Under the pieces are notes generated by a model. The model did no database searches. It was given only the letters and a program-made list of their open reading frames with translations, and was not told the DNA's origin. From Amoebidium appalachense (lineage: Eukaryota; Ichthyosporea): a stretch of DNA of 64,000 bases. The DNA lies in NCBI GenBank assembly GCA_963693365.1, contig CAVNZM010000012.1, positions 310,001 through 374,000 on the forward strand, read 5' to 3'. The translations under genes and the position numbers were made by a program. Below, piece after piece: positions 44,962 through 58,304 of this stretch. How positions within the stretch are numbered: the first letter of the stretch is position 1; the number at the start of each line of letters is the position of its first letter.

Positions 44962-46445
44962 GAAGAAAGAAATGAAAAGGCACAAAAATGAGGCGAAGGA
45001 GAAGGAGAAGGAGAGAGGAGAAATGAGAAAAAATATGAAACAACATAGACAAAATAGGTTGGCGGAAGGTAGTGGAGAGAGAGGAGAGAGAAAAGGAGAG
45101 AAAGCTTTAGGCCCCGCGGGGGGGGGGGGGGGGGAGGGGGGGGGAGGGGGGGGGGGGGGGGGGGCTCGTTGGCCTTTATTACAACGACAGGAAGTGATAA
45201 GACGGTAGTTTGAGACACCACTCACATACCTGCAGCCGTTGTTTGCACCCTGGAGTAAACCAGACAAGTATGTTAGTTGTGCCATGGCCGCCTTGTGTGT
45301 TTTTCTCGATTAGGGTTTTGGGTTTTGTTGTCTCATCTTTCAGGTGGATGAAAATTCGGGGTGTTTTTTTTGGGGGGAGGGGGGGGAGGGGGGCGGAGTT
45401 ACTGTTTCACTGCTTATGGTCATTGTTTTGTTATTTTGTGATGCCTTGTGTGATGTGGACATGCACATGGGGGAGAAGGGGGAGGGGGGGGGGGGGGGGG
45501 GGGGGGTTCAAGCTTGGCCCACCTTCAACGGTTCTCATTTTTCATTTGGTCGGGCAAATAAATATACATACCTTTTCACTTTTGGGAAGGACTGCCCGTG
45601 GGGAGGGGGGGGGGGGGGGGTCCTAAAAACATAACAATGTGTATAGCTGCTATTTCATTGAGCCGCACTGTGTGCGAGGCAATAAAGTTATCTAGCTAGC
45701 CCAAACGTGACCCATGCGGCAAGTTGGATTTAAGCCCCCCCCCCCAACCCCCAACCCCCAACCCCAACCACCACCACTGCCAAAAAAAAAATAAAGAAAA
45801 TCCACCCGCCCACACACACACACACACACACACAAAGGTACCTTGGCACTAACGGTACACAAAATCCAAAAGAAGGAGGGGGGGGGGGGGACAGAGGGGA
45901 GGACCCAGGGGGAACTTGTTAGTGCAGGTGTGTGGGTGTGGTAGTGGCGGTTCCGAGGGGGAGGGGGAGGAGGGATGCATGTGCATGGAAGTGGTGATGG
46001 TGGTGGTTGTGTGCATGCGTGTGTTTAGGGGGGAGGGGGGGGAGTTTAGAGTAGAATGCGTGAAAGGAGGTGACTCCCCCAGTTGAGGGAGATGCTTTGC
46101 AGCGTATGTGCAGCGAGCTTGTGCAGCCGGTGTTAACAGTTTGTGCTTGTGTTGGGGTGGGCGGCTAAGACTGGAAAGGATTTGCCCGACATGCGCGTGC
46201 ACATATCGGAGGGCATGTTGCTGATTGCCTGGGGAGGGGGGAGGGAGGGGGATAGGATACATGTGTGTGTGTGGTGGGATAAGGGGTAGGGGTAGGGGTA
46301 GGGATGGGAGAGAGGGTGATAGTGGCGGACAGGGTGCATGTGCATGTGTGTGTGTGTGGGTGTGGGAAGGCCGAGGGGGGGGAGGGGGGGGGGGGGGGGG
46401 TGATGGTCGGGGACAGGGTGTATGGGTGTGTGTGTGTGGAAAGGT

Positions 46446-46487
<42 letters not shown>

Positions 46488-46775
46488 GAATAGCGTCAAA
46501 AAGTACGAAGTACACAAGAACAAACGGATAACACGATGCAGAATGCAAGCCATACATAAAGAGTATGCATAATAAGCAGAGCCCATCCTCAGGGGGGGGG
46601 CCACGTCATCCACAGTACCCGAGTTTCGACCTATTCCCCTCGTCAACGAAACCCAACTCAGATACTGTTTCACTTGAACATGAGTAGATCACCCGTCTTG
46701 ATCAGAGACGAGCAGGGTTGCTTGGGGGGGGGGGAAGTCCGACATCAGGCACAACAGGCATATCGAAAAGGCATT

Positions 46776-46781
46776 TTTATT
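46776..46781 (-). terminator. Possible poly(A) signal of the LEU1-type gene
   Basis: AATAAA on the minus strand about 300 bases after the stop at 47083, in the context CCAATAAAAATGC that also follows PSMA3. Confidence 0.4.
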
Positions 46782-47082
46782 GGGTGTGTGCACGGACCAG
46801 CCACGTGCCAACTCACAATATGAGTGTCTGATGTCTGTCTACATGCCATATATCTACTTTCATGCTCTAGCCTTTACATAGCCATTGTGCAAGCAAAACG
46901 ACCCATCCATATGTAGACAGCCTTATATAGAGATTCGCTTCACTCGCTTGACTTCATATGTAGTAGGAAGACTACAATACAAACACTACAACATTGCCAA
47001 AAAACCGGAGAAATACCCGTTCAAAACAGCGTTATAACACATACACAGGACCGAAAAAAAACACGGGGAGGGAGCAGTGCGC

Positions 47083-49332
47083 TCACCAGTCAATCTTCTT
47101 TGTAGCTGCCGCCGCACTGGCCGGGCGTGCCGTGGCGGCCGCATAAGCAAGACCATCGAGCCACGGCCACGCGGTGCTTCGCTGGGCCTCAAATACAGAA
47201 ATCCTATCTGCCTTCTGCAGTGTGAGGCCAATATCATCCAAACCATTCACAAGGCAGTGTTTGCGGAATGCCTCGACATCAAACGACACCGTCTCTCCGT
47301 TCTCCCGCCTGACCGCCTGCTCAACTAGGTCCACCTCGAGCTGTTTGCCCTCGCGTGCGTCTGCGGCAAGCACGGAAGTCACCTCGGAGGGAAGAACGAT
47401 GGGAAGCATGCCGTTCTTGAAGCAGTTGTTGAAGAAGATGTCGGCGAAAGACGGCGCAATGATGCAGCGGATGCCGAAATCGTTGAGTGCCCATGGAGCA
47501 TGCTCACGCGATGACCCGCAGCCAAAGTTGGGGCCTGCAATGAGGATGCGTGCCTGGCGGTAGGGCTCCACGTTGAGCACAAAGTCGGGCACCTCCGCCC
47601 CCGTGTCTCTGTCGTAGCGCAGCTCGTAGAAAAGGGAGACACCCAGGCCCGTGCGCTTGATGGTCTTGAGGAACTGCTTGGGGATGATCATGTCCGTGTC
47701 GACGTTGGCCATGTCAAGATGGGCCGCAATGCCCTTCACCACCGTGAACTTGGGCATGCCCCCGGCCGCCTCCGTTGATGCAGCCCCTGCAGCAACCGCG
47801 CGGGTTTCGGGTGCCGGGGGTGCAGGCACGGGCTCGTCAATGAACTCTTTCGGGTCACGGGCCGAGATGACCAGGGCCGGCCCGTCAAACCCAGCAGGGC
47901 CGCTCTTGAGCAGTGTGCGCACGTCCGTCAGGTGGCCCGTGACTGCAGCGGCAGCAGCCATGGCCGGACTCATCAGGTGGGTGCGGCCACCAGGGCCCTG
48001 GCGGCCCTCGAAGTTGCGGTTGGAGGTGGAGGCACAGCGCTCCTGGGGGGCCAGCTGGTCCGGGTTCATGCCCAGACACATGCTGCAGCCGGCCTCACGC
48101 CAGTCAAACCCTGCGTCCTTGAACACCTTGTCCAGACCCTCGGCCTCCGCCTGCTTCTTGACCAGCCCAGACCCGGGCACAACCATGGCCACCACCCCCG
48201 GGGCCACCTTGCGCCCGTACGCAATCTTGGCGGCGCTGCGCAGGTCCTCAATGCGTGAGTTTGTGCACGAGCCGATAAACACCTTGTCGATGGCCACCTG
48301 CTCCATGGGCGTGTTGGCTACCAGGCCCATGTATTTAAGAGCCCGCTCCATGCTAGCCCGCGTGGTCGGGTCGCTGACGCTTGCCGGGTCGGGTACCTGG
48401 CCCGTGATGGACACAGTGTCCTGCGGGCTAGTGCCCCACGTGACCGTGGGGGGGATGTCCGCCCCCTCCACCACCACATTCTTGTCGTACACTGCGCCTG
48501 CGTCCGACCGCAGCGACAGCCAGTAGGCAGAGGCACGCTCCCAGTCAGCCCCCTGTGGCACCAGGGGCCTGCCCTTCAGATACTCGAGGGTGATGGCGTC
48601 CGGGGCGACCATACCGGCACGGGCACCGGCCTCGATGGCCATGTTGCACAGGGACATACGGGCCTCCACAGACAGCGCCTCGATAACGCTGCCGCAGAAC
48701 TCCATTACGTAGCCCGTGCCACCGGCTGTGCCGATCAGACCGATAACGTGCAGGATGACATCCTTGGACGTGACGCCCTCGGCGAGCGCGCCGTTCACCT
48801 GTATGCGCATGTTCTTGCTCTTCTTTCCCAGAAGCGTCTGTGTGGCAAGCACGTGCTCTACCTCCGACGTGCCGATACCGAAAGCGAGTGCACCGAAGGC
48901 ACCGTGTGTGGACGTGTGTGAGTCACCGCACACCACTGTCGTTCCGGGCAGAGTGAAGCCCTGCTCAGGCCCAATCACGTGCACAATACCCTGGCGCTTG
49001 TCCGTCAGCCCAAAATACGTCAGCCCAAACTCCTTCACATTGTCCTCAAGGGTGAGGCACTGTGTGCGCGAGTCCGCCTGGTCGATAAACGTCTCGATGT
49101 TCTTGAATGTGCTGCGGCTGCTAGTGGGAATGTTGTGGTCCACAGTGGCCAGCGTGCAGTCAGGCCGCCGCACGCTCCTGCCCGTCGACCGAAGGCCCTC
49201 GAACGCCTGTGGGCTCGTTACCTCGTGCACGAGGTGTCTGTCGATGTAGATGAGACATGTTCCATCCTCGAGGGTGTCGACCACGTGGTCGGCCCAGATT
49301 TTATCGTACAGTGTGCGTGGTTGCGCCTTCAT
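47083..49332 (-). CDS. LEU1: 3-isopropylmalate dehydratase, fused large and small subunits (LEU1 type)
   Basis: One uninterrupted frame of 749 codons. Residues 1 to about 475 are the LeuC-like large domain: [10 protein letters not shown] at the start, [34 protein letters not shown] near 134-165, and the 4Fe-4S cysteines Cys356 (IGSCTNSR), Cys416 and Cys419 ([10 protein letters not shown]). A Pro/Ala-rich linker (about 476-525) leads to a LeuD-like swivel domain with [14 protein letters not shown] and [17 protein letters not shown] (about 600-616). It isomerises 2- to 3-isopropylmalate, the second step of leucine synthesis. The fused form is known from fungi and some other eukaryotes; plants and most bacteria use separate subunits. 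No mitochondrial or plastid leader is visible before YDKIW, so a cytosolic location is likely. The absence of introns contrasts with its neighbours. Confidence 0.98.
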   Translation of the reverse strand: MKAQPRTLYDKIWADHVVDTLEDGTCLIYIDRHLVHEVTSPQAFEGLRSTGRSVRRPDCTLATVDHNIPTSSRSTFKNIETFIDQADSRTQCLTLEDNVKEFGLTYFGLTDKRQGIVHVIGPEQGFTLPGTTVVCGDSHTSTHGAFGALAFGIGTSEVEHVLATQTLLGKKSKNMRIQVNGALAEGVTSKDVILHVIGLIGTAGGTGYVMEFCGSVIEALSVEARMSLCNMAIEAGARAGMVAPDAITLEYLKGRPLVPQGADWERASAYWLSLRSDAGAVYDKNVVVEGADIPPTVTWGTSPQDTVSITGQVPDPASVSDPTTRASMERALKYMGLVANTPMEQVAIDKVFIGSCTNSRIEDLRSAAKIAYGRKVAPGVVAMVVPGSGLVKKQAEAEGLDKVFKDAGFDWREAGCSMCLGMNPDQLAPQERCASTSNRNFEGRQGPGGRTHLMSPAMAAAAAVTGHLTDVRTLLKSGPAGFDGPALVISARDPKEFIDEPVPAPPAPETRAVAAGAASTEAAGGMPKFTVVKGIAAHLDMANVDTDMIIPKQFLKTIKRTGLGVSLFYELRYDRDTGAEVPDFVLNVEPYRQARILIAGPNFGCGSSREHAPWALNDFGIRCIIAPSFADIFFNNCFKNGMLPIVLPSEVTSVLAADAREGKQLEVDLVEQAVRRENGETVSFDVEAFRKHCLVNGLDDIGLTLQKADRISVFEAQRSTAWPWLDGLAYAAATARPASAAAATKKIDW

Positions 49333-50425
49333 TCTCTACGCTAGGTTAGCTAACTATATGTGTGGGTGTGTCCTATGGAAAACACAAACTGGCACTGCAG
49401 TTGTGTGTAGTTCGAACCGAAGCAAGAAAAAATGGTGCTGATGGCTGCGGTGTGCTTCTTTTGTGTTGCTGAGCAGGAGTGGTATGCGTCAGGCTCTGAA
49501 AGGTTGACAACCATCTAAAACGGAACAAATATTTAGAGCCAATGGATGTACCCTGTTAGAGGCATAAAAAGCAATTTATTTTATTTGACACATATTCCCG
49601 ATAGAAATCACACATTGCTTTTTTCCTTTTTGAAGCCAATAGGACCGTGGCCCTCACATGACTGCGTCAGGCCGCAGGCGCCGCCGGCGGCTCCGGTCCG
49701 GTCACTCCGGTGGCGGCGAATCGATCAGCCAGCATACCGGGACACTGCCCTCGATTGCGCCTGTCACAAAAAAAAAAAAAAAAATGTAAAAAAAAAAGAA
49801 AACGAAACAAAAACAGCGCTCTATCTTTCACTAATATAGCATGACAATACTAAACGAAAACTGAATTGCGCGGGGTCTTGTCTCAGTCGGCGCCGCGGCC
49901 CGTGGCATACACTCCGATCATTGGGCGATGACCAAGCCAATAGGAACTGTTACTGCCTCTTAGCAGTGATCATCTAAGTGTTGCCGTTTCACGATATCGG
50001 AAGCGCACCTATTTGTTGCTTCTAGCTGTCTGTAAATCTGACCTTTTGAAAACTTTTAACATATACAAATCAATAATAGTATAAAATGTATTATCTATCC
50101 ATTATAGTGAATGAATTGCCTGATAAACATTGAACCCTACTCGGAATGCTTTTTTTCTGCCACCAATCGGAAATTTGAAAGATTTTCTGCATCCAATCAG
50201 TATGGCGGATCTAGGCAGTTCCAACTTTTCACCAATAGGAACGTTTATAGCCTTTTAGATGTGCATTCCTGCAAGTGCACGTGATTGTGTGTTCAAGTGT
50301 TGCGTACTCCACCCAGGGCTGGCTGGATAAAAAGGCACGAGTTCAGTGAAGTAACGCTTCATTTTTTCACTTGAAAGAGCAATAGGGAAACTGTGCTCGC
50401 GGAGGCCTTAGGCAAAAACATAAAC
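49333..50425. promoter_or_regulatory. Divergent promoter region of LEU1-type gene and MTAP
   Basis: CCAAT boxes facing MTAP lie at 49636, 49937, 50163, 50193 and 50232; three have the form CCAATAGGA. A TATA-like GATAAAAAGG at 50326-50335 is about 90 bases before the MTAP start, which fits a start site near 50360. No similarly clear TATA faces the LEU1-type gene; TAAATATTT at about 49527 is a weak candidate. An A-rich tract is at 49767-49815. Confidence 0.5.
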
Positions 50426-51608
50426 ATGGTTAAGGTGAGTTGCATTTACGCGTCTTTTCTGTCCGTTGCTAACTATGCACTGGGACTATTGTTCTTCTTT
50501 CCACCACCCCCGACTCCTCTCGCTCCCCACCTCCCCTCGACCTTCCATGTACTCCAACGTGTTCTTCGTTGTGCGTCTTTTTGTAATTCGTTATGTGTTT
50601 CCTACCGCCCCCCTCCCCCCCCCCCCCCCCCCCCTGAAGCTAACCCTCTTGCTCCCCTTTTTCATCCTCTCACCCTCAATGTGTACAAATTCCAAGCTCA
50701 TGTTTCGGCCCATTCTGCCTGCAGGTTGGAATTATTGGAGGCACCGGCCTTGACAACCCGGACATCTTCACCGAGAGAAGTGAGAAATTTGTCGACACTC
50801 CCTTTGGCAAGGTGTGTGTGTGTACCTGTGTATGGCTGTACATGCTTGTGGACGTGTTTGTCAAGTTGCATGATTGGTGCCGGCGCGGCATGCCTGCTTG
50901 GCGTTTCAAGCCTGGACAGAGGCTCTCTGGGTGTAAGCGCTTCAACGGTTTAGCCCTTCTTAGAGTGTACTACTAGCTCTTATAAGCGGCTGGGTCTCAG
51001 CGCCGGGGTGTTGCGGGGCAGGGAGAGGGGGGGGGGGGGGGGGAGGGTTTGTTGGTCAAAGGTTTTATGGCACGTGGCAATCACGTGACGAGGGTGGGGG
51101 ACCGGTTGCCATCGTTGTTGTTGGAAGATTAGATGGGTTGGAGAGCACAAAAGGACCTGACAGCAAACAGTATAATACTGCTGTGTGATGGGTGCTGGGA
51201 GGGTCAGGGCACCTTAACATACCTGCTATGTGTGGGTGTTTGTGTTCTGTGGTTTGTGGGAGGCTGGTTAGCTGTGGGTGGTGATACTGACGTTTCGTTC
51301 TCCAGCCCTCCGACGCTCTCATCCTCGGCAAGATCAAGGGGGTGGACTGTGTTCTGCTGGCAAGGTGGGTGCAACTTGAAGTGTGCATGTGTTTAATAGA
51401 GTCGAGAAGACTCGTGGTGGTGTTGGGCAGTGCTTAGAGGAGCAACCTGTAGAAAGTGTACACGAGGCAGACTTGGGTGGGTGGGTGGGTGGTGGGTGGG
51501 GGGGGAGAGGGGGGAGGTGGGAAGCCGGAGGTGGTGGCCCTGGGGGATGGCGACAGATTGACTGTGCCGAGGTGCGGTGGTAGCAGGAGGGTAGAGGGCG
51601 GGAGGTGT

Positions 51609-51639
<31 letters not shown>

Positions 51640-52508
51640 GGAGGGGAGGGGATGCCTAAAGGGTTTTCTCCGAATCAGACATGACCGCGAGCACACCATC
51701 ACGCCCACCAACATCAACTTCCGTGCCAACATCTGGGCGCTGAAACAGGAGGGGGTGGATGTGATCATTGCAAGCACAGCATGCGGCTCCCTCAGAGAAC
51801 AGATTGCCCCGGGCCACCTTGGTGCGTGTTGGTTCATTGTTCTGATTCATTTTATTGCTTGTTCTTTTTATTTATGATTGTGGGGTTGTGGGCAGGGGGG
51901 AGTGGGGTTCCGTGTGTGTGTGTATTGGGGGGGGGGGGGGGGGGGGGGGGGAGGGCGGGAAGGGGCGGTGTGTGTATGTGTGGGGTGTGGGGGGGGGGGT
52001 GAGGCAGGATGGTGGGGAATGCTGGACCAAACCTGCCAATCCGAAAGAGCATGAGAAGCGGTTTCTGGTGTTGAAACGGAGTGGAAAGAGGGGAGGGGAG
52101 GGGGGAGGGTGGAGTTACAGGTTGAAAAATGAGGGGAGGGGAGGATGCGGTGTGTGCCTGCATAAGGAGATATTGGGGGAACAGTGCAGATCTCACAGGG
52201 TGTATGGTGGTGGTGGCTGAGGAGGGGGGAGGTGGGAGGAAGGGGAGTGGGGAGGGGGGGGGTTGGGAAGGGGGTGTGGCAGAGGGATATCCAGTAGGGG
52301 ATGGAGGGGGATGCGAACGTATTTAAGGCTGGTGAGGGGGGGGAAGGGGGGGGGGAGGGGGGACTTGGCTTGTTTGCACGTGTTGGCGGCTGACCGTGTG
52401 GGGGGGTAGTGATCTTGGACCAGGGCATTGACCGCACCACAAAGAGACACAGCACATTCTATGACAACAGCCCGGAGGGCCCTAGGGTGTGTGTTAGTGT
52501 TTCGTTTC

Positions 52509-52543
<35 letters not shown>

Positions 52544-53067
52544 CTTTCGTTTTTTTTGTGGGTGGGCTGGGGGGGGGGGGGGGGGGGGGTGCAAGGGGGG
52601 TAAGGGAAGTGAAGAGGTTAAGGGGCGGAGGGGGGGGGGGGGGGGGGGGGGGGGCTGAAATAACAGTGTAAGATGGAGCACAGTATGTGTGTGAAATGCG
52701 AATGGTTTGCATGGGTTATAGGGGAGAGGAAGGTATGGGTTGGTGTGCTCCTGGTGGAGGGGGGTTGGTTGGGGAGGTACGTGGTTATGTTCAAAGGCAG
52801 GGGGTGGGAGAGGGTGTTGGGTTGGCGCAGCTGAGGGGGGGAGGTGGGGGGGGGGGGGGGGGGATGAAGAGAGCAAAGATAGAGAGATAAGGGAGGGGTG
52901 CAATAAGGGAGCAGAGGAGAGAGTGAGAGGGAAAGGTGAGTTGGGAGAGGGACATGTTTAGGTGATGTTGGGTATGCCTCCTTGTGTGATGTTACCTCTG
53001 AAGGGGATATGCTTGGAGCAGGGTAATGCTTGCGCTCAGGCGGATGTGTGTGTAGGGCGGGTCCCCT

Positions 53068-53098
<31 letters not shown>

Positions 53099-53297
53099 GG
53101 GGGGGGAGGTCAGGAAGAGCTAGGTGTTTGAGAGCACGGGGGGGATGAGAGTGGGGCCCAGGAAGGGGTGGTGTGTGAGGTTCCGGCCGGGCAGGGAGTG
53201 GGAGGGGGGGAGGAGCAGGGGACTCATGAGCATGAGGTTGTGACTCTGCCTAACCCGTGATATCAGGGGCGGTGTTGTGTGTATTTTTTTTTTTTTT

Positions 53298-53339
<42 letters not shown>

Positions 53340-55067
53340 GGGTAAAAATAAGAGGCATTGACGTTGCCCAATTATTGATTCTCTTGGTGGTGGTGTGTGG
53401 GGAAGGGGTAGGTAAGAAGGGGAGGGGAGGGGAGGGGGGGGGGGGGGGGGCTCTGAGCTTACAGGCGGACATGGGAACAGACTGGGGATTGTCGGGTGAA
53501 AGCATGTAAGCACCTGGGAGGGAGAGTTATTTTTTTTTCTTTTTCTTTTCTTTCCTTTTTTTTTTTTGGGGGGGGGGGGGGAGAAGTACTGGGGGAGCTA
53601 CTCATGTTGGCTGGTGTAGTATGTGGATTAGGCATTCAACTTTTTTAGAAATCTTGTTGTCTGACCGATATTTTATTTTGAAAAAACGACGTTTATTGTC
53701 AAAATTATCCAACCGATGTATATCACAAATTTAAGATATAATGGGTGCATGGGATTTATTTATCAAGTTCGCTCTTTTCCCCACCTAAAGATGAAATTGG
53801 TGCATATAATTTGCCCAACCGTTGAAATGTAAAATTTATATTTTAATGGGCGCAGGGGATTTGCCACATTCCCATGGCCGAGCCGTTCGACCCCCAAGTG
53901 CGCAACCTCCTGATCGAAGTGGCCAAGGATCTGGGCATCACCGCACACCCCACAGGTGCGCACGTGCAAACACACACACACACACATAGACACACGCACA
54001 CACACATGTACACACATTCACTCACATTTACACACGCACACACACACACACACACACACGCACACACACACACATGGATGAACAAGTAAACACGAACGGA
54101 TACATGCACATACATACAGTCACCGACATGAAGGCAGACCCAATCAGGAGGTGCGATTCAACAGGTTCTGCGTGATCTTGATCCAATCAGTGCCTCTTTA
54201 ACATAGAAGCTTTACATTCTTTTGAATTAACCAAAAAAAGCTAAACATCGAACCAATAGGAATTCTTTTGGAAAAAGGGGCAGCACGATGTGCCTTGAGC
54301 GAACTTTCGGGAGCTTAATTTAGGTGCTCAGAATTCAACACAATTATGCACAAAAGATAATATAAAGATCTATAATTTTTCATTATTGGTAGGTTCTGTT
54401 GCAATGTATCGGAGGGAGACTGTAAGTCTTGCATTATCTCTCTTCGAAGGTCTGGCGAGTTCACTCCTCCAAAGCTGATCTGAGCTCAGGAATTTGCCGT
54501 CACTCTTTCTAATAATTCGAGCGGCTGATCTGCGATTAAGAGACAAACTTTAAATCGTATTAATTTCCTGCGATTGGGTCTGCCTTCATGTCGGTGACTG
54601 TAGCTCGCCTGATGCTCCCTTCCCCCCCCCCCCCTACCACCTCCCCTCTCTTGCCTGCCACCCCCCCACCCCCCACCCCCTCCCCCCTTCACGACCCCCA
54701 TACATATGCACTCAAACACACGTGCCCCGCCCCCCCCCCCCCCCCCCCCCCCCATTCACGCACATACACACATACACTGACATGCACTCTCCCTCTCTAT
54801 CCCCCCTCCCCACCCCAACCTCCACCCCCTGCTAAAAAGCGCACAAACACAAACACAAACACAAACACAGACTCTCTTTCTCCCTGTTCTCTCTCTCTCC
54901 CCCCACCCACACACCTACCCCCCCCCCCCCCTCCACCCATCCACCCACCCACCCACCCACCCGTCTCTCTCGCCTTTCTCGTTCTTTCTCTGCCCTCCCC
55001 TCCCACCCTCTCTTTCTCTCACATCTTTCCTTCTTCCAAAATGCTCACCATTCCACACACATACATT

Positions 55068-55120
<53 letters not shown>

Positions 55121-55145
55121 CCTCTCCCTCTCTCTCTCACCCTCT

Positions 55146-55189
<44 letters not shown>

Positions 55190-55552
55190 AAAAGCGCTTA
55201 TATCCCCCCCCCCCCCCCCCGGAATAGTGTTTCCCCACACTCTTATTCACTCACACTGTATTATATTAGGGCCATTTACACAAATGCACAAACAACACCC
55301 ACATTCCAAACATAATAATAATGCAAGGCCCTAGGCAAAAATCGACACACACGTAAAATCGACATGGTTTGTGTCACAAAATCACCCTGAAGATCGGCTC
55401 ACATAAACCGACTGTTTTGGTTAGAGTGGTCGGGGATAGAGTTAAGACGTCAGGAAAACGTTTCTTGTGACGAAAGATGTGTTGGGGACGAAACTCTTGA
55501 AAACGGTCTGTTTGGTGTTTAGTGTGTAGAGTTGATTTCTTGGGCTGGGGAG

Positions 55553-55585
<33 letters not shown>

Positions 55586-55591
55586 AGGGGG

Positions 55592-55628
<37 letters not shown>

Positions 55629-55759
55629 AAAGAGAGGAGAAGGGGGAGGAAGGAGGGGAGGGGCGGTACCTGCAGTGTGGTTGCAGTAGAGAAGTATCGA
55701 GGAAAAACGAGGTAACTCCTGTTGTGGGAGAGGAAGGTGTGTGTGTGCAAGCGAGGGAA

Positions 55760-55803
<44 letters not shown>

Positions 55804-56259
55804 TATGATGGTCTGAAAAGCAGAAGAGCGTTGGCCGGAGGAGGGGGGGGGGGAGGGTAGTTTCAAAATGCCAAAAATACAATCAGGCTAATGATTTGTT
55901 TAAAATGCTTGTAGAGAGGTCGGGGCCTATCGGCTGGGTATTTTGATCCAATCTACGCTGATGTCTTAATAAACAACTTTATATAAAACAACTTTACATA
56001 AAACAATTTTATATAAAACAATTTTATATAAAACAACTTTATATATTTAGGTGTATACGGGGTTAATATTAACAATGCGTGATCTTATGCAGGGACCATG
56101 GTGGCCATCGAGGGGCCTCGGTTCAGCACCCGGGCCGAGAGCAAGATGTTCCGTGCCTGGGGTGGTGACGTCATCAACATGACCACGTTCCCTGAGGTGA
56201 GCCACGATGCGTGCAGCACCTAGGCTAAAACCCCATCCCCGCCCCTCCCCCCCCCTCAG

Positions 56260-56290
<31 letters not shown>

Positions 56291-56325
56291 CCCCCCGCCC
56301 CGCCCCGCGTAGGCCCGCCCCACCA

Positions 56326-56384
<59 letters not shown>

Positions 56385-57760
56385 CACAAGTGAGACACAA
56401 AACTCCACCATCTCCACCCTTCTGCCCCCCCCCCCCCCCCCCCCCCCCCCGGTCTCTCCCGTGAAAACCACATCAAGGCATATGCTCACACGTGATCACA
56501 CACACTTTGCACAACTAGCAGTAATGAGACCTGTTTGCTGCTGCATTTAAACTCTAGCATTGATTGGTCCGATGTAACTCCTTAATGGCATGAGATGATC
56601 CGATGAGGCAAATATGCTTCGAGGCGCTATGTGTGGTTGGGGTGTGACAGTTGAGTGTGTTTGTTGGTGTGTGTGGGTGTGGGTGTGTGTATGCGCGCGC
56701 GTGATTGGCTGGGGATTTGGGGAAGAAGGGGCGAGGGGGGGGGGGATGGAGAATGGTCGGGGGGTGATTTGCTTGTTTGTCAATGTGTCTGTGTGGGAAG
56801 GAGAGGTTTGTTGATAACGGTGCGGATAGCAGGTGAGCATCAAAGAGGCATGAACGTGTGTCGCGTTCTGTTGTTTGGGGGATGTTTGGTGATGACGCCT
56901 CCTTTGGGAGGGAGGTGGCGGAGGTTGGGGAGGGGGCAGGGGGGAGGTGATTGTTTTGTGACTGATGTGGGAATGTGTGGCAGGTGACACTTGCAGCAGA
57001 GGCCGGGATTCCATATGCTTCCATTGCCATGGCAACGGACTATGACTGCTGGCACGACACGGAGGAGCATGTGAGTGTGACCTTGCATGTGCACACAAAA
57101 TACATAACCATTACTAGGCATATTAGTGCAATTACGCACATCTATAACACGGTAGACATAGATTCACAGAAAGGCGCCTTTCCCTTGTTCTCTTGAGCAT
57201 ATTTGCCATGTTCTGCCCACATCCCCGTTGCGAATCTTTTGGTTCTTCTGTGTTCTTGGAATGGAACGAACTAACGGCTTTAATGGCCCTGATCTTTCTT
57301 TGTTCGTGGTGTCTTGTGTACGTGCGTGAAGGCAGCGTGCGGGAGGAGTGTTGGGGCTAATGTGTGTGTGTACTTGTGTGAGAGGAAATGGTAGGGTTGG
57401 CTGTCACCAACACACCGTTGAACTATACACACGCAAATGGGCGCTCTACCGAGTGCATCTGTGTAGGCTTGTGCTACTGGCGGCTGTGTGTGTGTGTGCC
57501 GCGTTGCATATGTTTGCAAGAGCGCGTCCATGGGCGTGGAACGATGTGTGTGTGTGTGTGTGTGTTCGAAGGGGGGGTGGGGGGATGATTAGGTACATAA
57601 GCTCATGTGTGTGTGTGTGTGCACAGGTGTCGATCCAGCTAGTGCTTCAGACAATGAAGAAGAACACGGAGAACGTCAAAGCAATGTTCCTAGAGGCTGT
57701 GCCCCGTCTGGCAAAGGCAGAATGGGCTCAGGCTGCAGTGCAGGCTGCAAAGGCAAGAGT

Positions 57761-57796
<36 letters not shown>

Positions 57797-58268
57797 CGGC
57801 TGGGGCTGACTGTTTGTTGTGTTTGTGTGTGTTGGGAGGGAAGGGAAATGAAGGTGGGCGCCGGGGGGGGGGGGGGGGAGGGGGGACTGTATGTTGTGTT
57901 TGTGGGGGTAGAGAAGGGATATTGGGGGGGGAGAGGGGAGGAGCCTCGGGGAAGGGGAAGGGTTGTTTTGGGTGTGCATATGGTCATGTTGAAAGAGAAG
58001 GTGTGTGAGGTTATTTTTATGTGACTGTCCTGAGAGTTGTAAGTTGGTGAGCGGGGCAAAGTAAGTGACACTTGGAGGGGCTGGGCAAAGGGTAGTGCTG
58101 TGGTGTCCTCTTGTGATTCCTCCGGGCCCAACTGCTTTCCAAGATTTGCGTTGTAGGCTGCGTACTCTGTAGCACATTCTAACCCCTTCCTCCCCCCCCC
58201 CCCCCCCCCCCCACCTGCTCATTCGTTTTCACACACGTACAACACACGCATGCGCGCACACACACACA

Positions 58269-58304
<36 letters not shown>

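Larger units (their letters stand above)
43070..47082. other. Intergenic region between V-ATPase A and LEU1-type gene
   Basis: About 4 kb without a recognised gene. Complex sequence at 43070-44800 includes an unassigned minus-strand frame (43570-43899, about 109 codons, no known motif) and a possible CCAAT element for V-ATPase A (reverse ATTGG at 43751). The rest holds C, A and G runs: a composite at 44829-44960, G blocks at 45119-45164, 45482-45507 and 45604-45620, and 46440-46485. A TGAGGATGGGCTCTG-like segment near 46578 resembles one at 38070, perhaps a short dispersed repeat. Confidence 0.45.
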
